Below are positions 33,293-44,452 of a stretch of DNA of 64,000 bases, one piece after another. Position 1 is the stretch's first letter. Every line of letters starts with the position of its first letter. A program made the translations under genes and the position numbers. This DNA comes from Microdon myrmicae (taxonomy: Eukaryota > Arthropoda > Insecta > Diptera > Syrphidae), in NCBI GenBank assembly GCA_963931805.1, contig OZ007500.1, positions 147,130,593 to 147,194,592 of the forward strand, read 5' to 3'. The notes below the pieces were generated by a model. That model ran no database searches and was not told the DNA's origin. It saw only the letters and a list, made by a program, of their open reading frames with translations.

Positions 33293-33438
33293 CTTGGCGG
33301 GTGCCAAAGTAGCTATCCAGGGGTGTCACGTGGAGACTGCATGTCAACTTGGATTGAACAGGGACAGGGATCGTCCTGGCCTTCGCCGGGTTGAAAGCAA
33401 TCAGTAACTTTGCCCTGTATGTTCGCACCCACCCCCAC

Positions 33439-33978
33439 ATGATGAGAGGCCACTCCTCTGTTGTAGTGTTGTCGCGAATTTCAAATGGTTCTGAGAGGTG
33501 GTCTTCTATTCTAACTCGCCCTTTATTTTCTTTCATGCAGATTTGAATGAGGGCGGCATATTTTTTCGGGACTCTCAGCTCAACAAGAATATGGTGGAGT
33601 CTTTGCCTTGCGACTGAGTCGTAGGCTTTTTTGAAGTCAACGAACAGTTGGTGATCCGTCTCTTCGTATTCCCACTTCTTTTCCAGCAGTTGTCTTATTG
33701 TGAACATTTGGCCGCTCGTTGACCGGTTCCTACGGAATCCACATTGGTAGTCTCCCAGTATTTCTTCTGCGTACGGTGTGATTCTCGCCAGAATGACATT
33801 TGTTAATATTTTGTATGCGGTTGGGAGCAATGATATTCCGCTGTAGTTTTCGCAGTAAGATCTGTCGCCTTTTTTGAAAATGGCAACGACTATTGAGGTT
33901 TTCCATTCTTCCGGAGTGACTTCCTTATCCCATATTGTTTGGATGAGCTGGTAGATCTTTCGAGCTGATCCACGGTCC
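33439..33978 (-). mobile_element. RTE-2, 5' part of the split copy (RTE-2a)
   Basis: A minus-strand frame encodes SGISLLPTAYKILTNVI, GDYQCGFRRNRSTSGQMF, QLFVDFKKAYDSVARQRL and NKGRVRIEDHLSEPFEIRD, the RT palm before the YADD box found at 29.9 kb. Further upstream KIYQLIQ and FKKGDRSYC are readable to about 33978, where the copy is 5' truncated. It continues into the segment at 30109. Confidence 0.85.
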
Positions 33979-35122
33979 AGCTATGTCCATTCCCCGGCTA
34001 GCGCTATGAATATTTATGAAAGATGGTCGCTCTTAAAATTGGACGGGGAATGAGCAGATACACGTCTATATAAATATCTACCTGTCGTACGAAACACAAA
34101 GAATAAAAAAAATTAAAAAAAGTAATAATAAAAAACGAGGAGATATGAAAAATGTGGCCGAGAGGCGCGAAGATTTTTGGATAAAAAACATTTTTCTTCT
34201 ATTTTGACACTTTATTTTCGAAACGATCTCGCAGGTTCTCATGTGAAAGGCCAGGCTCAGTCTTAATGTAGTGAGGAGGCACAAAGGATTTTTTGTGTCG
34301 AATTTCGTGTTTTCGTGTTCGTCGTTGCTGAGCCTGGGCCCTTTTCAGGCTTTCTGTCCGTCAGTTCGTTCGCCCGGTCTCCGCCTGTCCTTTGATTTTT
34401 TATGTGGATAACTTGATTGTATTATAGTTGGCGTTATGACTAACAAAACGACTGTGATGAGGATGGCGAAGTCGATGTCGATGTCGACGGCGACGACAAA
34501 GACGGTAACGGCGTCGTCGGAGCTGGTGCCGATGTCGGAGCCGGTGTTGGAGTCGGTGCCAGTGCCGTTGCCGATGCTGTTGCCATTGCGCTGATGCCGA
34601 TGCCGGTGGCGATGGTGCTGGAGATGATGATGGCGATCTATTTCATTTGGTTACACGATCCCAATTATGGTTTTTGAAATCTTAAGCACTGCTTGTGGAA
34701 TCCTCCCAGTCGTCTTGGTTAAAACGACGTCCCGTCAAAATTTACGACAAATTAAACGATGATTTCTGACATTCATAAGAATTCTGGGTTGATGCGAAAT
34801 AATTCTCATGGATCGGGCAGAGACGTTGGGTTCTTAATAACATACGGATATTAAGATCCTTGGTTTTGAATTAACGATCCTTACGTTGGGCTTACATCTT
34901 AGTCGGCGGAATATTGCATACAGGGCGCAAAGCTACCATCATTCTTTGCGAGCTAGAAGAAATGTCATTGGTTTTATATACTGTTGAAATCGGTGGTTGA
35001 TAAGGATAATCTAATGCAGAATTTGTAAGCCGGAAGGATGTCTCATATCGGTTATTTTACGTGCATCAGTTTTGAGTTTGAATTCATTTCATGTTCTGCG
35101 GTTTAATTTATTAGATAGAAGG
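33979..35122. other. Spacer with a trinucleotide/hexamer-rich stretch
   Basis: No gene recognised. Bases 34448-34640 are a degenerate repeat around GATGTCGATGCC, open in several frames because of its period, and I do not call it coding. A small hairpin AGCCTG...CAGGCT lies near 34329-34352. Confidence 0.4.
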
Positions 35123-35134
35123 ATATACTTGTTA

Positions 35135-35339
35135 TGGGCTCCTCGATAGTATAGTGGTTAGTATACCCGCCTGTCACCCGGGAGACCGGGGTTCGATTCC
35201 CCGTCGGGGAGCCCCTGGCGCAAGACTAATGACCTTGCCCAGAAAAAAAAACAAATCATTATGGAAAATTTAACAAGCCTCAGGACTTGCCAAATAAGGC
35301 CAAGACCGGTTCCCGGTTGTAGTGCCGATGATGATGATG
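35135..35339 (+). mobile_element. tRNA-Asp SINE, complete copy with target duplication
   Basis: In order: a tRNA-Asp (anticodon GTC) head at 35140-35211; CCTGGCGCAAGACTAATGAC to AACAAGCCTC (35213-35281), matching the RTE-1 leader; ACTTGCCAAATAAGGCC to GTAGTGCC, matching the RTE-1 3' end; then (GAT)n. Direct repeats ATATACTTGTTA at 35123-35134 and 35340-35351 flank it. Box A and box B promoter regions (TAGTGGTTAG and GGTTCGATTCC) look intact, so RNA polymerase III transcription is plausible. Confidence 0.93.
35140..35211 (+). tRNA. tRNA-Asp(GTC)-like SINE head, not a free gene
   Basis: 72 bases with all tRNA-Asp landmarks: TCCTCGATAG acceptor/D-stem start, TAGTGGTTAG (box A), CCTGTCAC anticodon loop with GTC, GGGGTTCGATTCCCC T-arm (box B), GTCGGGGAG 3' acceptor strand. 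The anticodon stem has a mismatch. It is joined directly to the SINE body with no T-run terminator, so I read it as the SINE promoter. A tRNA finder would probably report it. Confidence 0.7.
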
Positions 35340-35351
35340 ATATACTTGTTA

Positions 35352-35825
35352 GGTATTATAAAAGTTTGCAATTGGGTTCCTTTCCACATATTTTACAGTG
35401 TAGAGATTTGATATTTATATTAATGTTTTTACAGATACATTGTTTTTTTTTATTTATATATTTATTACAATGTAAGTAAATTACATGGTAAATTAAATCT
35501 AATAGGCTTTCGGCTAAAAGAAACATTGTTATTTTAAACAATTAAATCAAAAGTACAAATTGTAATGGTATATGTCTGCAGGAAAATTTACCAGCCAAAG
35601 CCTCCTTCTATAAGAAAAATAATAAAAAGGAAACAAAAACAAATACTTAAATAAATAAATAATTTAATTTTCACATATGTACGTGAAATTGCATTCTATG
35701 TTTCTCAAATGAAGAAACAATACGATAATAATTACCAGTAACTATGTAAGTAAATAAATAAATTATAACAAATATATAAAATATCAGTTAACGAATAATT
35801 ACGAGTACAGATGAATTCAAGTTTG
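35352..35825. other. AT-rich spacer
   Basis: Very AT-rich, with several AAATAAATAA runs (35640-35770). No gene. The phrase TTTATTACAATGTAAGTAAA near 35460 recurs near 38590, so a low-copy repeat may be present. Confidence 0.4.
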
Positions 35826-36410
35826 ATTGATTGATTGAAGGCGGAACCCCCATTTTTATTTAGCGTAATGCAAGCTTAAAATTAACTTAACATAAAACCT
35901 TACAGACTATCTTAAAATCTAGTGGTTAAGACCTTAATCAATTATTCAATCGAAAAAAAGGAGAAGAAAACCAGGAAGTTGAAGATTAGTGGGCGATAGG
36001 CGAGGTAGGAGGCCAGGGAAGAGCGAGAGTATGTGGGAGTGGTAAACGCGGCCTTTGTGCGACAGTGGGCGGCATGTATACGGACTGATACAGGGGCGGG
36101 GATTAGTGAGTAGGAGCAGGAGGGGGAGGGGGTTGTGGGTGGGGTTGGAAATCTGTAGGGGAGAACTAGTTTGAGGTAGGGAGAGGAGAGGATTGCAGGG
36201 TAGAGGGGTTATTGAAGGTAAGTGGTGGATTTGGAACGGGTTTGTTCTGAGACGTCGTTTAAAAGCGGGAGTGGAGATGTTGAAATCGAAGGAAGTGGGG
36301 AAAGAGTTGGCCTGTCGTAGCACATGGGAGATGGGTTCGTTAGCGCCGTAAGAAGCGTGATGAGCGGTCACGTAAAACAGTCGAGGGTTACGTACGTTAC
36401 GGGGGTTTGT
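35826..36410 (-). mobile_element. LINE-B 3' end (copy B6)
   Basis: 3' UTR and C-terminus of LINE-B, closely similar to B4: the short-repeat tail (TCAATCAATCAA on the minus strand) at 35827-35840 and the C-terminal stretch HHASYGANEPISHVLRQANS at about 36290-36370. It is 5' truncated at 36410, where the RTE-2b 3' end begins. Confidence 0.8.
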
Positions 36411-37608
36411 ATTATTATTATTTATTGGCCTGTAGGAACCCGGAAGTTCATGACCTCACCGACTCAACTCCGCCATCGTTCCCTGTCCTGTGCACTCTCC
36501 TTCCACGCTTGACCATTCGTTCCGACCTCCTCAAGGTCAAACCTAATATTGTCCTCCCATCTCCTTCGCGGGCGTCCGGCCGGTCTCTTTCCCGTTGGTC
36601 TATCGTCAAGAATTCTACGCACGGTCCTATCGTTGCTCATTCGCGCCACGTGTCCGGCCCATCTTCATCTTCGCGACTTGATTATTCTCACTATTGTAGG
36701 TTTGCGATATAGCTCTTCCAATTCGTGGTTGTGGAGTTTCCTCCATTGTCCTGCCTCCTCGTCATATTTACCTCCAAAGATACCCCTCAAAACTTTATTC
36801 TCGAATACGCGGAATTTGTTTTCTTCCCGTTTTGTTGGCATGATTATGGTTCTATAGACACGGAGCTTTATGTTACGTGATAGCAGTCTGGATTTCAGCA
36901 GTTTACTGACTGCGCGCCAACTAGTGTTGCCGGAGTGCAGTCTTTTGTTAATTTCCTTCGACATTTCGTTACTGGCCGTCAGTATCCTTTCCAGATATTT
37001 AAATTCTTTAACTTTTTCAAATATCTTGCCCCGGACGTTTATGTATTCCCTGAAGTCCACCTGTTCTCGCAGTAATCATGTATTTTGTTTTGTCTTTATT
37101 TATTTCTAGGCCCAACTCTTCTGCCGCTTGCATGATGATTTCACAGTTTTTACTAACAGTTTCTAGATTATCGCTTAAAACGGCGATGTCATCCGCATAT
37201 GCGCGCACTTGTATGACCCCGTTCAGGGCTGATCCGGCCATGTTGTCGTCTTGTACCTTTCTGATGACATACTCAAGCACAAGGTTAAAAAGACACGGTG
37301 ATAGATCATGTCCCTGTTTTAGTCCGTCCCGGATTTCAAATTGTTCTGAGAGGTGGTTTTCTATTCTAACTCGCCCTTTGTTTTCGTTCATGCAAATTTG
37401 AATGAGGGCGGCATATTTGTTTGGGACACCCAGCTCAACTATAGTATGGTAAAGTCTTTGCCTTACGACTGAGTCGTAGGCTTTTTTGAAGTCAACGAAC
37501 AGTTGGTGATCCGTCTCTTCCTATTCCCACTTCTTTTCCAACAATTGCCTTACTGTGAACATTTGGTCGCTCGTTGACCCGTTCCTACGGAATCCGCACT
37601 GGTAGTCT
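36411..37608 (-). mobile_element. RTE-2 with 3' end (copy RTE-2b)
   Basis: On the minus strand: DYQCGFR at the 5' truncation (37608), FVDFKKAYDSVV-like palm residues, NKGRVRIENHLSEQFEIRDG, LSPCLFNLVLEYVIRKVQDD, VRAYADDIAVLSDN (catalytic box, 37200), NKDKTKYMITARTGG, then the C-terminal part to WRKLHNHELEELYRKP and RPAGRPRRRWEDN near 36550. The 3' end reads GGGTTCCTACAGGCCAATAA followed by an (AAT)n tail at 36411-36424. Several frame breaks. It provides the intact reference for the split copy RTE-2a. Confidence 0.85.
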
Positions 37609-38145
37609 ATTCAATCTTCTAGAACATAATAGCGCTTATCGAATAAAAAACTGACAAAAACGACTTATTGAACAACCTAGTAATTCAAATTGAGTAAATA
37701 ATTGAATAAGATAAGATAAGAATTATTGAAATCGGAAAAAACTCGCTTGTTCAACTTTTTTAGGTTTTAAGACAACAAGACCTTTAGTAGATCATTCCTC
37801 CACAGTCCCACAGAAACCTCTCTGGCCGATAGTCCGCGTTTGGCTACAATTTAAGCCTCTTCACTGCATTTTGACAATGATTGTTATTGCACAATATTGT
37901 CGCATGTAACCCATTTCTCATCGCTAGTCTGTGGGGGTTTAAGTTATTGCGCCTACAGGGGCACGGGTTCATTGTCACCCACCGACGGAAGTCACGGAAA
38001 CTGCGAATGGTCGCGGAATGTCCAACCAGAGAAACCAAATGAAACACTACGGTGTTGTTGTGTATAAACGTTTTTTTTTAAATTTAAAGTGGCATAAATA
38101 TTCGTTAAGTCTGAAGTTCTAATTTTGCCAATGGGTGAAGAGAAA
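37609..38145. other. Spacer, no gene recognised
   Basis: No supported gene. Short frames only. Confidence 0.35.
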
Positions 38146-38200
38146 GGATGGGGGTTCTCTATACCACATGGAGAACCAACCCACAAGTCCCCATCCATTT
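38146..38200 (+). mobile_element. LTR-F start, fragment (copy F4)
   Basis: GGGGGTTCTCTATACC then GGAGAACCAACCCACAAG form the same hairpin that starts the LTR-F copies at 1347, 42689 and 50764. Similarity fades after about 38200. Confidence 0.55.
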
Positions 38201-41200
38201 AAGAAGTGGGACGATTTCGTTGTGATTGGTCAAGCTATCGCAGATGGAAATTTTATCCATCTATTTTTTTGTATCAATCCTGTGGCACCCAAACATCGAT
38301 CGTCCTTTCGAATCCATCTTTCTACAGATGGTTTAAAAACTCTTTCGTGGGTGACCTTTAGCGTCTGGGTAATGCAAAGGCTGCTAAAGTGGAGGTATAT
38401 TTCGATCATTTACGTGGCCAAACCAAAATTACTGGTAATTAGCTGTGACCGGATCGGGACCATTCACAGTTTCAACCACTTGGCGTGCGTTTTTGATTTC
38501 ATCAAAGCACAAACTTGTAAGTGGCAACAAATTTTCTCGTTGTTACCTTCGATATTTCACACCTTATATTTTTATTTATTTTTTAATTATTTATTACAAT
38601 GTAAGTAAATCACATAGTAACTTAAATCTTGTAGCTCTAGCAACTAAGGCTTTCGGCTAGGTTCACACCTTATAATTACCAACTGAACAGGGCAATCGAT
38701 CAAGGAGTTTGTTTTCGTGCGGAATCATTTTTCTAACGTATACAATTTTGAATTTTTTTTGATTAATACTTTAGGAAATGTATATCCCAGTAGCCATCTA
38801 GTGTATTTCTTTTTCCCCTAACTAATATAAGGACACTATTTCCTACTCAAATTCGGGCACTATAGGGGATTTTGACGTACTCTTCAATGACACCGCGCAG
38901 TGCGAGCACAAGAAAATGAAGAGGATAAGAACAACTGTATCAAGTAATTAAAAAACTGTCAAGGAATTCTTTTAGTACGGAATGTCACTTTTCTAACGAG
39001 CATAAGCCTGCATTTTTTTATCAGTACTCTACGAGATGTATATGATTACAGTCCTGATGTCAAAAAAGTAATGTATTTCTCTTCCCCAAACTAATAAATC
39101 ATTTTGTTGTCGATGTTAGCACATATCCAACAGGTACATAATCATCTTAATTTACTTGAAGACACGATGCGGGCGGAACTCCAATACAATTCCTTTGGCC
39201 CACACACAATTGGCAGCTTATTTTAAGCTTGCACCAAATCTCTTTTAGAAATATTGTGTCATGACATTTTCTTATTTTCGTTTTGACCCAATTCGGGGCT
39301 TAAAGAACCACCAGTTATTACCAAGACTACCCACCTGCTTAGTTTATAAATATTCCATCGCCGCTGAAACGAAAAGCGTACACTATGACATGCCAACCGA
39401 GGATAAATTGTATCCTGTCACAAAGAGTTTCCGATAAAGCAAACTAGTGCGAGGTTTTACGCACCTGGCAAGCGGCTTCCAGCCTAACTGGTTAAACCTC
39501 CGCCATAGTTCACCCCATTTTTATGTGTGTTCCGTTTAACGTGATTTGCGCCAAGCATTTTCCCGATTAATTTTTCTTATTTAACATAGTTTCCATAATT
39601 AATTTTGCCATCCGTGTAATTATCGAAAACCCCATGAATTCGAGAAAATAAATAATCGCACGCCACAATTAAATTTCATTCATACGCTCAGTTAAGGTTG
39701 TTGTCGTGCGATAATGCAAATCGTGGATTTACATAACGCAGAAGTTAACCCCGAAGGCTAACAATAAATTTAATGGTGACATTTCTGCATCCTCACATCA
39801 CCCACCACTCATTGTTCACCCTGTGCGAGTAGATGTAATTGAAACGAAAATTTCGCCTTGTTCGATTCATCTAATGCACTCCTAATGTACACGATTACGA
39901 GAAACGTATGTCTTCTGGAGAGACAAACAAATCAAAGCAACTCCCCTTAGTACGGTTGCTTCCAACTGCGAAGCGCAAGGGGGCGATCCGGCGACACAAC
40001 AACCCACTACGAGTGCAACCCCGTCCCCTGGCCGCAGATTACAAATAAATTGAAACTGAAACATTCGCCGATATCTACCCTCAACTCCCGGGAATCACAA
40101 ATGCAAACTTGACGAGGGTGTTTACAATATCTTCGTCTTCGGAACGTTATTAGATTTCTCGTCAATCACGTTAACTTAACACCGCTTAAAAATGCCCATG
40201 GGATGCAAGTCCCCCTCCGACATAGTCGCCCGTCATGGGTGGGGTGTGTTTACGAGTGTAATGCGGTCTAATCTGATAAATACGAGTGCAGCTAGATGAC
40301 GGATTGTTTTTCCGATTGAATCAAAGTTTGTTGTTATTAAATGAACACACTTACTGCACAAGGACAAGTGCAGCAGTAGCCCCCGGGAGACTGTCACCCA
40401 ATGAATAGATCCTTATAATTACATTTAAAATGTGAATTATTCATTAACAAAGCACTGTAAAGGATCTGTTGAGCTGCATCTGCCCATCGGCGGGGCTGTT
40501 GAACACGACTACCAGCATGGTGTCCCGTCGACACCTGTCCAATGGACCTGATGAAGGCGGCCCCACACTGGATGGGGCAACGTGTTTGGTGCCTGGACAC
40601 CCACCAAGACCAAACACCTTGGATTCCTTCAAATTCACCTATCTGTGATTCATCGGAATCTATCAATCAAAGAGCATTGTTGGGTTGCTGCTTGCTCTCT
40701 GTTCATGCTGGTTCATGACATCCGCTGGGGTGGCCGGCTGCGACGACCATTTCTTCACTCTCTGTTGGTATGTGTTGACACCGAACACAATGGCGAACTC
40801 ATTTGTTGATTACCTTGCCTGAGCTTATAAAAGCCCAATTACAGTATGACTTGTTTTCTGTACAGCGGGCTGGAGGACCACCAAAGGACATGAAACCAAT
40901 TTCAACTTTTTATCATCTCGCGAAAAAATTGAATCGACTCAATCACGAGCTGTTCTAGTAGGGTTCACAATGCGCGGTGATTGTACAAATCCATCTCTAA
41001 TTTCGAGCGTATTTCATCGTACGGGCGACTTTTCAAAGGTAAGTAGTATCGCAGTATTCTCGTTAAAATGTGCTTTTCGTTAAACAGTGTTTTATTTCGG
41101 TCTAAACAAAATTATGAAGCAACAAATAATGCTAATGTGTTATTAATCTTCTTATAAATATAGGGTTTTCCAATAGGGACTTGACAACTTTTTTTCGGTA

Positions 41201-41550
41201 GTAAATTTTTATAATTTGCAGGGGTTGTTCGTTCGTGTACTTAACCATCATGAAAATGTTGAGTTTACTGAATAAATTGACAGTAACAGTTCGATGATTA
41301 GTGAAAGGGTGCGTTCACAAATTAAATTCAAAGTTGTCAAGTCCCTATTGTATAACTCTACATAAGGACCCTGTAGTAGCAGTAGGAGTAGTAGTAGTAG
41401 TAGGCTTCCACCACCCGGATCCTGCGTACTTCTCCAAAAAAATGATTTTTTTTTATTCGGAGTCCGTATTTATTTTATTCAGAACCAAAGGACACATTTT
41501 TCTTTACAGAAAGGTAGATCAACCGGTAAAGTACTATCTGTTGTATGAGA
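38201..41550. other. Mostly single-copy-looking spacer
   Basis: The longest stretch without a recognised element. Bases 38697-38940 and 38957-39110 are a diverged tandem duplication (CGGAATCATTTTTCTAACG against CGGAATGTCACTTTTCTAAC; TGTATTTCTTTTTCCCC against TGTATTTCTCTTCCCC). A (GTA)n microsatellite lies at 41370-41403. Open frames near 40.4-40.8 kb overlap on both strands and show no domain. Confidence 0.4.
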
Positions 41551-41935
41551 CATCGCCCGCACCGCTGGAGGACGATGGCTAGGAGGAACCAAAAAATACT
41601 GCGCGGTGGTGACACTTGACGTTAAAACTGCATTCAACTCGGCGAGCTAGAATCAGACATTAGTAGCATTGGGCGGTCTACAAGTCTCACCCTACCCGCT
41701 ATGTCTCTGATAGAACACTGTTCTATGACACCAATAAGGGAGCACAATAATTTAAAATAACAGCAGGTGTGTCTCTGAGGTCTGTATTGGGTCCACTGTT
41801 ATGGAATATCATGTACGACAGTGTTCTCAGGGTCAATGTACCAAAAGTAGTAAGAACCATTGGGTATACAGATGATTTGGCGATGGTGGTCGTAGCTGGA
41901 GGATATTTGAACCAATACAATTCAGAGCATTAAAT
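41551..41935 (+). mobile_element. R1-clade LINE fragment
   Basis: Plus-strand residues in shifting frames: YCAVVTLDVKTAFNSA near 41610-41645, VLGPLLWNIMYDSVLRVNVP near 41790-41835, and YTDDLAMVV near 41870 at the catalytic box (normally YADD). These phrases are characteristic of R1-type elements, many of which target rDNA; no rDNA is seen here. It abuts LINE-C copy C2 in opposite orientation. A dead fragment. Confidence 0.7.
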
Positions 41936-42425
41936 GGTGGCTAGATTTTCCCTGAGGAGGCGGAACACATTCAGCAAGTTCAGTTGAGCAACGACCGTGA
42001 TAATATCTATAGAAGAGAGATAGGCATGATACGTTGCGCCTATGTTCTAACGACGGAATTGATCGACTCACAGCTGGGTTCCCAATAAGTTTCACAGTTC
42101 GTTTTTGCATCCTATCGAGCACGTGTAGTGCACTTTAGGATGCGCCTGACCAAATATGGGAGTTGAACTCCATTTTTGGGACGAATATGCGCCTTGCAAA
42201 TAGTGGCCAGGTTGGATGGAGTGAAGTATCTTTTACATCTCGTAAGGAACCCCATGCATTTGGCCGCACTTTTCGCAGCTTCAAAAATGTGGTCGCTCCA
42301 ATTAAAAGTCGAATTAATTTGAGTGCCGCGGAGTGATAGTTCCTTGGCTTCGTCGATGCAAGTGCCGTTCACAGACAGTATAGTTACTTTGGGGTTCGCC
42401 TTTGACGACATGACAGCATTGAGTA
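41936..42425 (-). mobile_element. LINE-C thumb and C-terminal fragment (copy C2)
   Basis: On the minus strand: TILSVNGTCIDEAKELSLRG, FNWSDHIFEAAKSAAKCMGF, TRCKRYFTPSNLATI, NSHIWSG, LDRMQKRTVKLIGNP and LFYRYYHGRCSTEL. This is the region C-terminal to the RT palm, aligned with LINE-A and C1. A frame change occurs near 42170. The palm and endonuclease are absent. Confidence 0.75.
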
Positions 42426-42443
42426 TTTAAGGCATTGAACTCT

Positions 42444-42682
42444 GGCGTTTCTAACAGATACACACCCAATACAACACAAGCAAATAGTGAAGAACACCGA
42501 ACGAAAATCGAATAAGAAAACGCATCAGAGCCGTATACCATAGCGATAACATAACAATTCCACATCAGTTGAATGTACTTAAGTTTAAAAATCGAATTCG
42601 TACACACGGCCAGTAGCCTGATGTGTAACGCATTGGTTCAATTTTGAATCACACGTTCTTCACTATCATCCCAAACGCTATA
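42444..42682 (-). mobile_element. R270 element, complete copy
   Basis: From GGCGTTTCTAACAGATAC to ATCCCAAACGCTATA, with all internal blocks, about 240 bp. The distal edge lies a few bases before the start of LTR-F copy F2. Confidence 0.7.
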
Positions 42683-42688
42683 ATTTGC

Positions 42689-43685
42689 TGTGGGGGTTCT
42701 CTATATTACACGGAGAACCAACCCACAATTTCTACCCAATTTCGCCCGCACCACCTTAACCCCAATTCCTTCCGTCGGCTTGTTTACCTGAAAAAGATAT
42801 ATCCCAAAAGGACGCATAACTGAATTCATTATTTTATGCACATAATGCATAATTGAATTCAGCGTTTTCTTGCCATACGGCAACACCATATCACAGCCGT
42901 GTGAGTTTTCCACCGGAAATCATAATTCCAGATTTGATTAGCAACAACCAAGACTAACCAAACGATGCGGTTGCATCACCGTGCAACGGCTTGGGTTATC
43001 GAATTCTTTTAGTTTGTTCTCACGCTAATATTTCCCAAGCCGTTGCAGCGTCCCTTCGACTTCCCCCAGACACGCTCTTCGCTGGGGATCAATAAACTCT
43101 TCGGTCAGGTGAATAGCACAAAAATATATTTCATCCTATTTAATTTCCCCTTCTCAGAGTACATTGCACTCTGAGATTACCACAATATCCTAACTAGGTC
43201 ATTCGGTCATCACCAGATTTTGCTTTCGATGCATGCGAAGTAAAATCATCCCTGATGTCGTCGCACTCTCTTTTCCGATTCTCCCATTCGTCCTAGGTCC
43301 ACCGACTGTTGAATGAATGCTCAAGTGTTATTCACCTCGATGGGCGGCGTAAATGAGAGAATACGAATGAGAGTGCAATTGAGATTGGTTGATCGTGTCG
43401 CTAAAGTTAATTTCCATCTCTGATTGGGATCAGTCTTCATTCAACCATCAACCAGACGAGTAGTCTTTTCAACCACCGCAGAGTGTAGTCGAGTTCGTTC
43501 GAGACATTTTCAGATACTAGTCGTGTGTGCCTGCCGTTTGTTAAGTGTTTGTCGTTTTATTAAGTTGAGTTTTCAAGTTGTTTTCTAACGAGTCAAGCAT
43601 ATCAGCCCTATTATATATCCATTGTTAAAATAAATTAAAACAAGAAATAAATTTACACTCCGTGACATCAGTGCGTTTTATTTTA
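42689..43685 (+). mobile_element. Probable LTR, family LTR-F (copy F2)
   Basis: Starts TGTGGGGGTTCTC with the conserved hairpin and shares CTTGCCATACGGCAACAC (about 42867) and TTTCCACCGGAAAT (about 42908) with copy F3. An initiator-like ATCAGTC occurs near 43430, an AATAAA-like signal near 43646, and the end is marked by GTGCGTTTTATTTT near 43672-43685. The last motif also ends the LTR-G copies. It is about 1 kb with no adjacent gag or pol. The superfamily is uncertain; BEL/Pao is possible. Confidence 0.5.
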
Positions 43686-44119
43686 CCCTGTCCTTGCACA
43701 TGTGTTCGGCGGAACTTTGGATCGATGGGGATAGGAGTGAAACAGTACCCATGCCGGCACACTACCTTCTTCCCTACAACTCTACTCGGTTAGATAATCC
43801 CCATTGATATATCTTGTTGAGGTCTGAATTCAATGTATTAAGCATAACCTGATGATTGGTATTGACGTTCGAAGAGTTTGGTCGGGAATGTTCGTATGAG
43901 TATGAGAAACTGAATGTGCTATTGTGGCGGTTCTTCCGAGCGCCACTACTTACCTGCTCATCTACCACCAGGTAACCCCTTTTCATAAGCGTCCTGTTTC
44001 AATAAAGCAAGTACTTACTTGCATTGGTTATTCCTATAACCACGAAAAACCTGTAAAGCACAATGTCTGCTGATACGAAAATTATATCAGCAATAACAGA
44101 CATTCCCTACATGGGCATA
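43686..44119. repeat. LTR leader plus LINE-C fragment, duplicated inverted at 58149-58584
   Basis: Begins just after the LTR-F end with ACCCTGTCCTTGCACATGTG, includes AGTGAAACAGTACCCATGCC (leader-like, also seen in diverged form at 56838), then a minus-strand LINE-C piece with LNTLNSDLNKIYQWGLSNRV (43986-43774), and ends at the mariner. An almost identical segment lies inverted next to mariner copy 2. Confidence 0.7.
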
Positions 44120-44452
44120 TACGAGGGTTGCCTTTTATATTTCGGGATTAGAGAACAAAAACAAATATTGATCACCGAAAATCACTTTATTGTTTTCCAA
44201 AATATTCCCCATGAAGATCTATACACTTTTGCATGCGTTTGAACCAATTGTCGAAGCACTTTTGCCAATCTGATTGAGGTATCTCCAACACATGCATTCT
44301 GAATGCAGCAACCGCTTCTTCAGGTGTCGAGAAACGTTGACCTCTCAGTTTGTTTTTTACGTACGGGAATAAAAAGAAGTCATTCGGTGCCAAGTCAGGA
44401 CTATACGGCGGATGACCCATTAAATCGATGTTTTGGGTGCTCAAAAATGCAG

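Larger units (their letters stand above)
30110..33438 (-). mobile_element. RTE-1 LINE, complete insertion with 12-bp target duplication
   Basis: The insertion is bounded by ATGATGAGAGGC at 30098-30109 and 33439-33450. From 5' to 3' on the minus strand: leader with two repeat units (33438-33000), endonuclease (32977-32432), linker (32493-31777), RT (31768-30856), C-terminal domain (30807-30130), then GCCAAGACCGGATCCCGG, TTGTAGTGCC and a (GAT)n tail at 30110-30127. There is one coding unit without gag, as usual for RTE LINEs. Frameshifts are present and the RT YADD region is deleted, so the copy is inactive. Confidence 0.9.

Noticed and set aside
35140..35211. A functional tRNA-Asp gene (also at 61779-61850)
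   Set aside because: Both are fused to the SINE body, lie between target duplications, lack a T-run terminator and have anticodon-stem mismatches.
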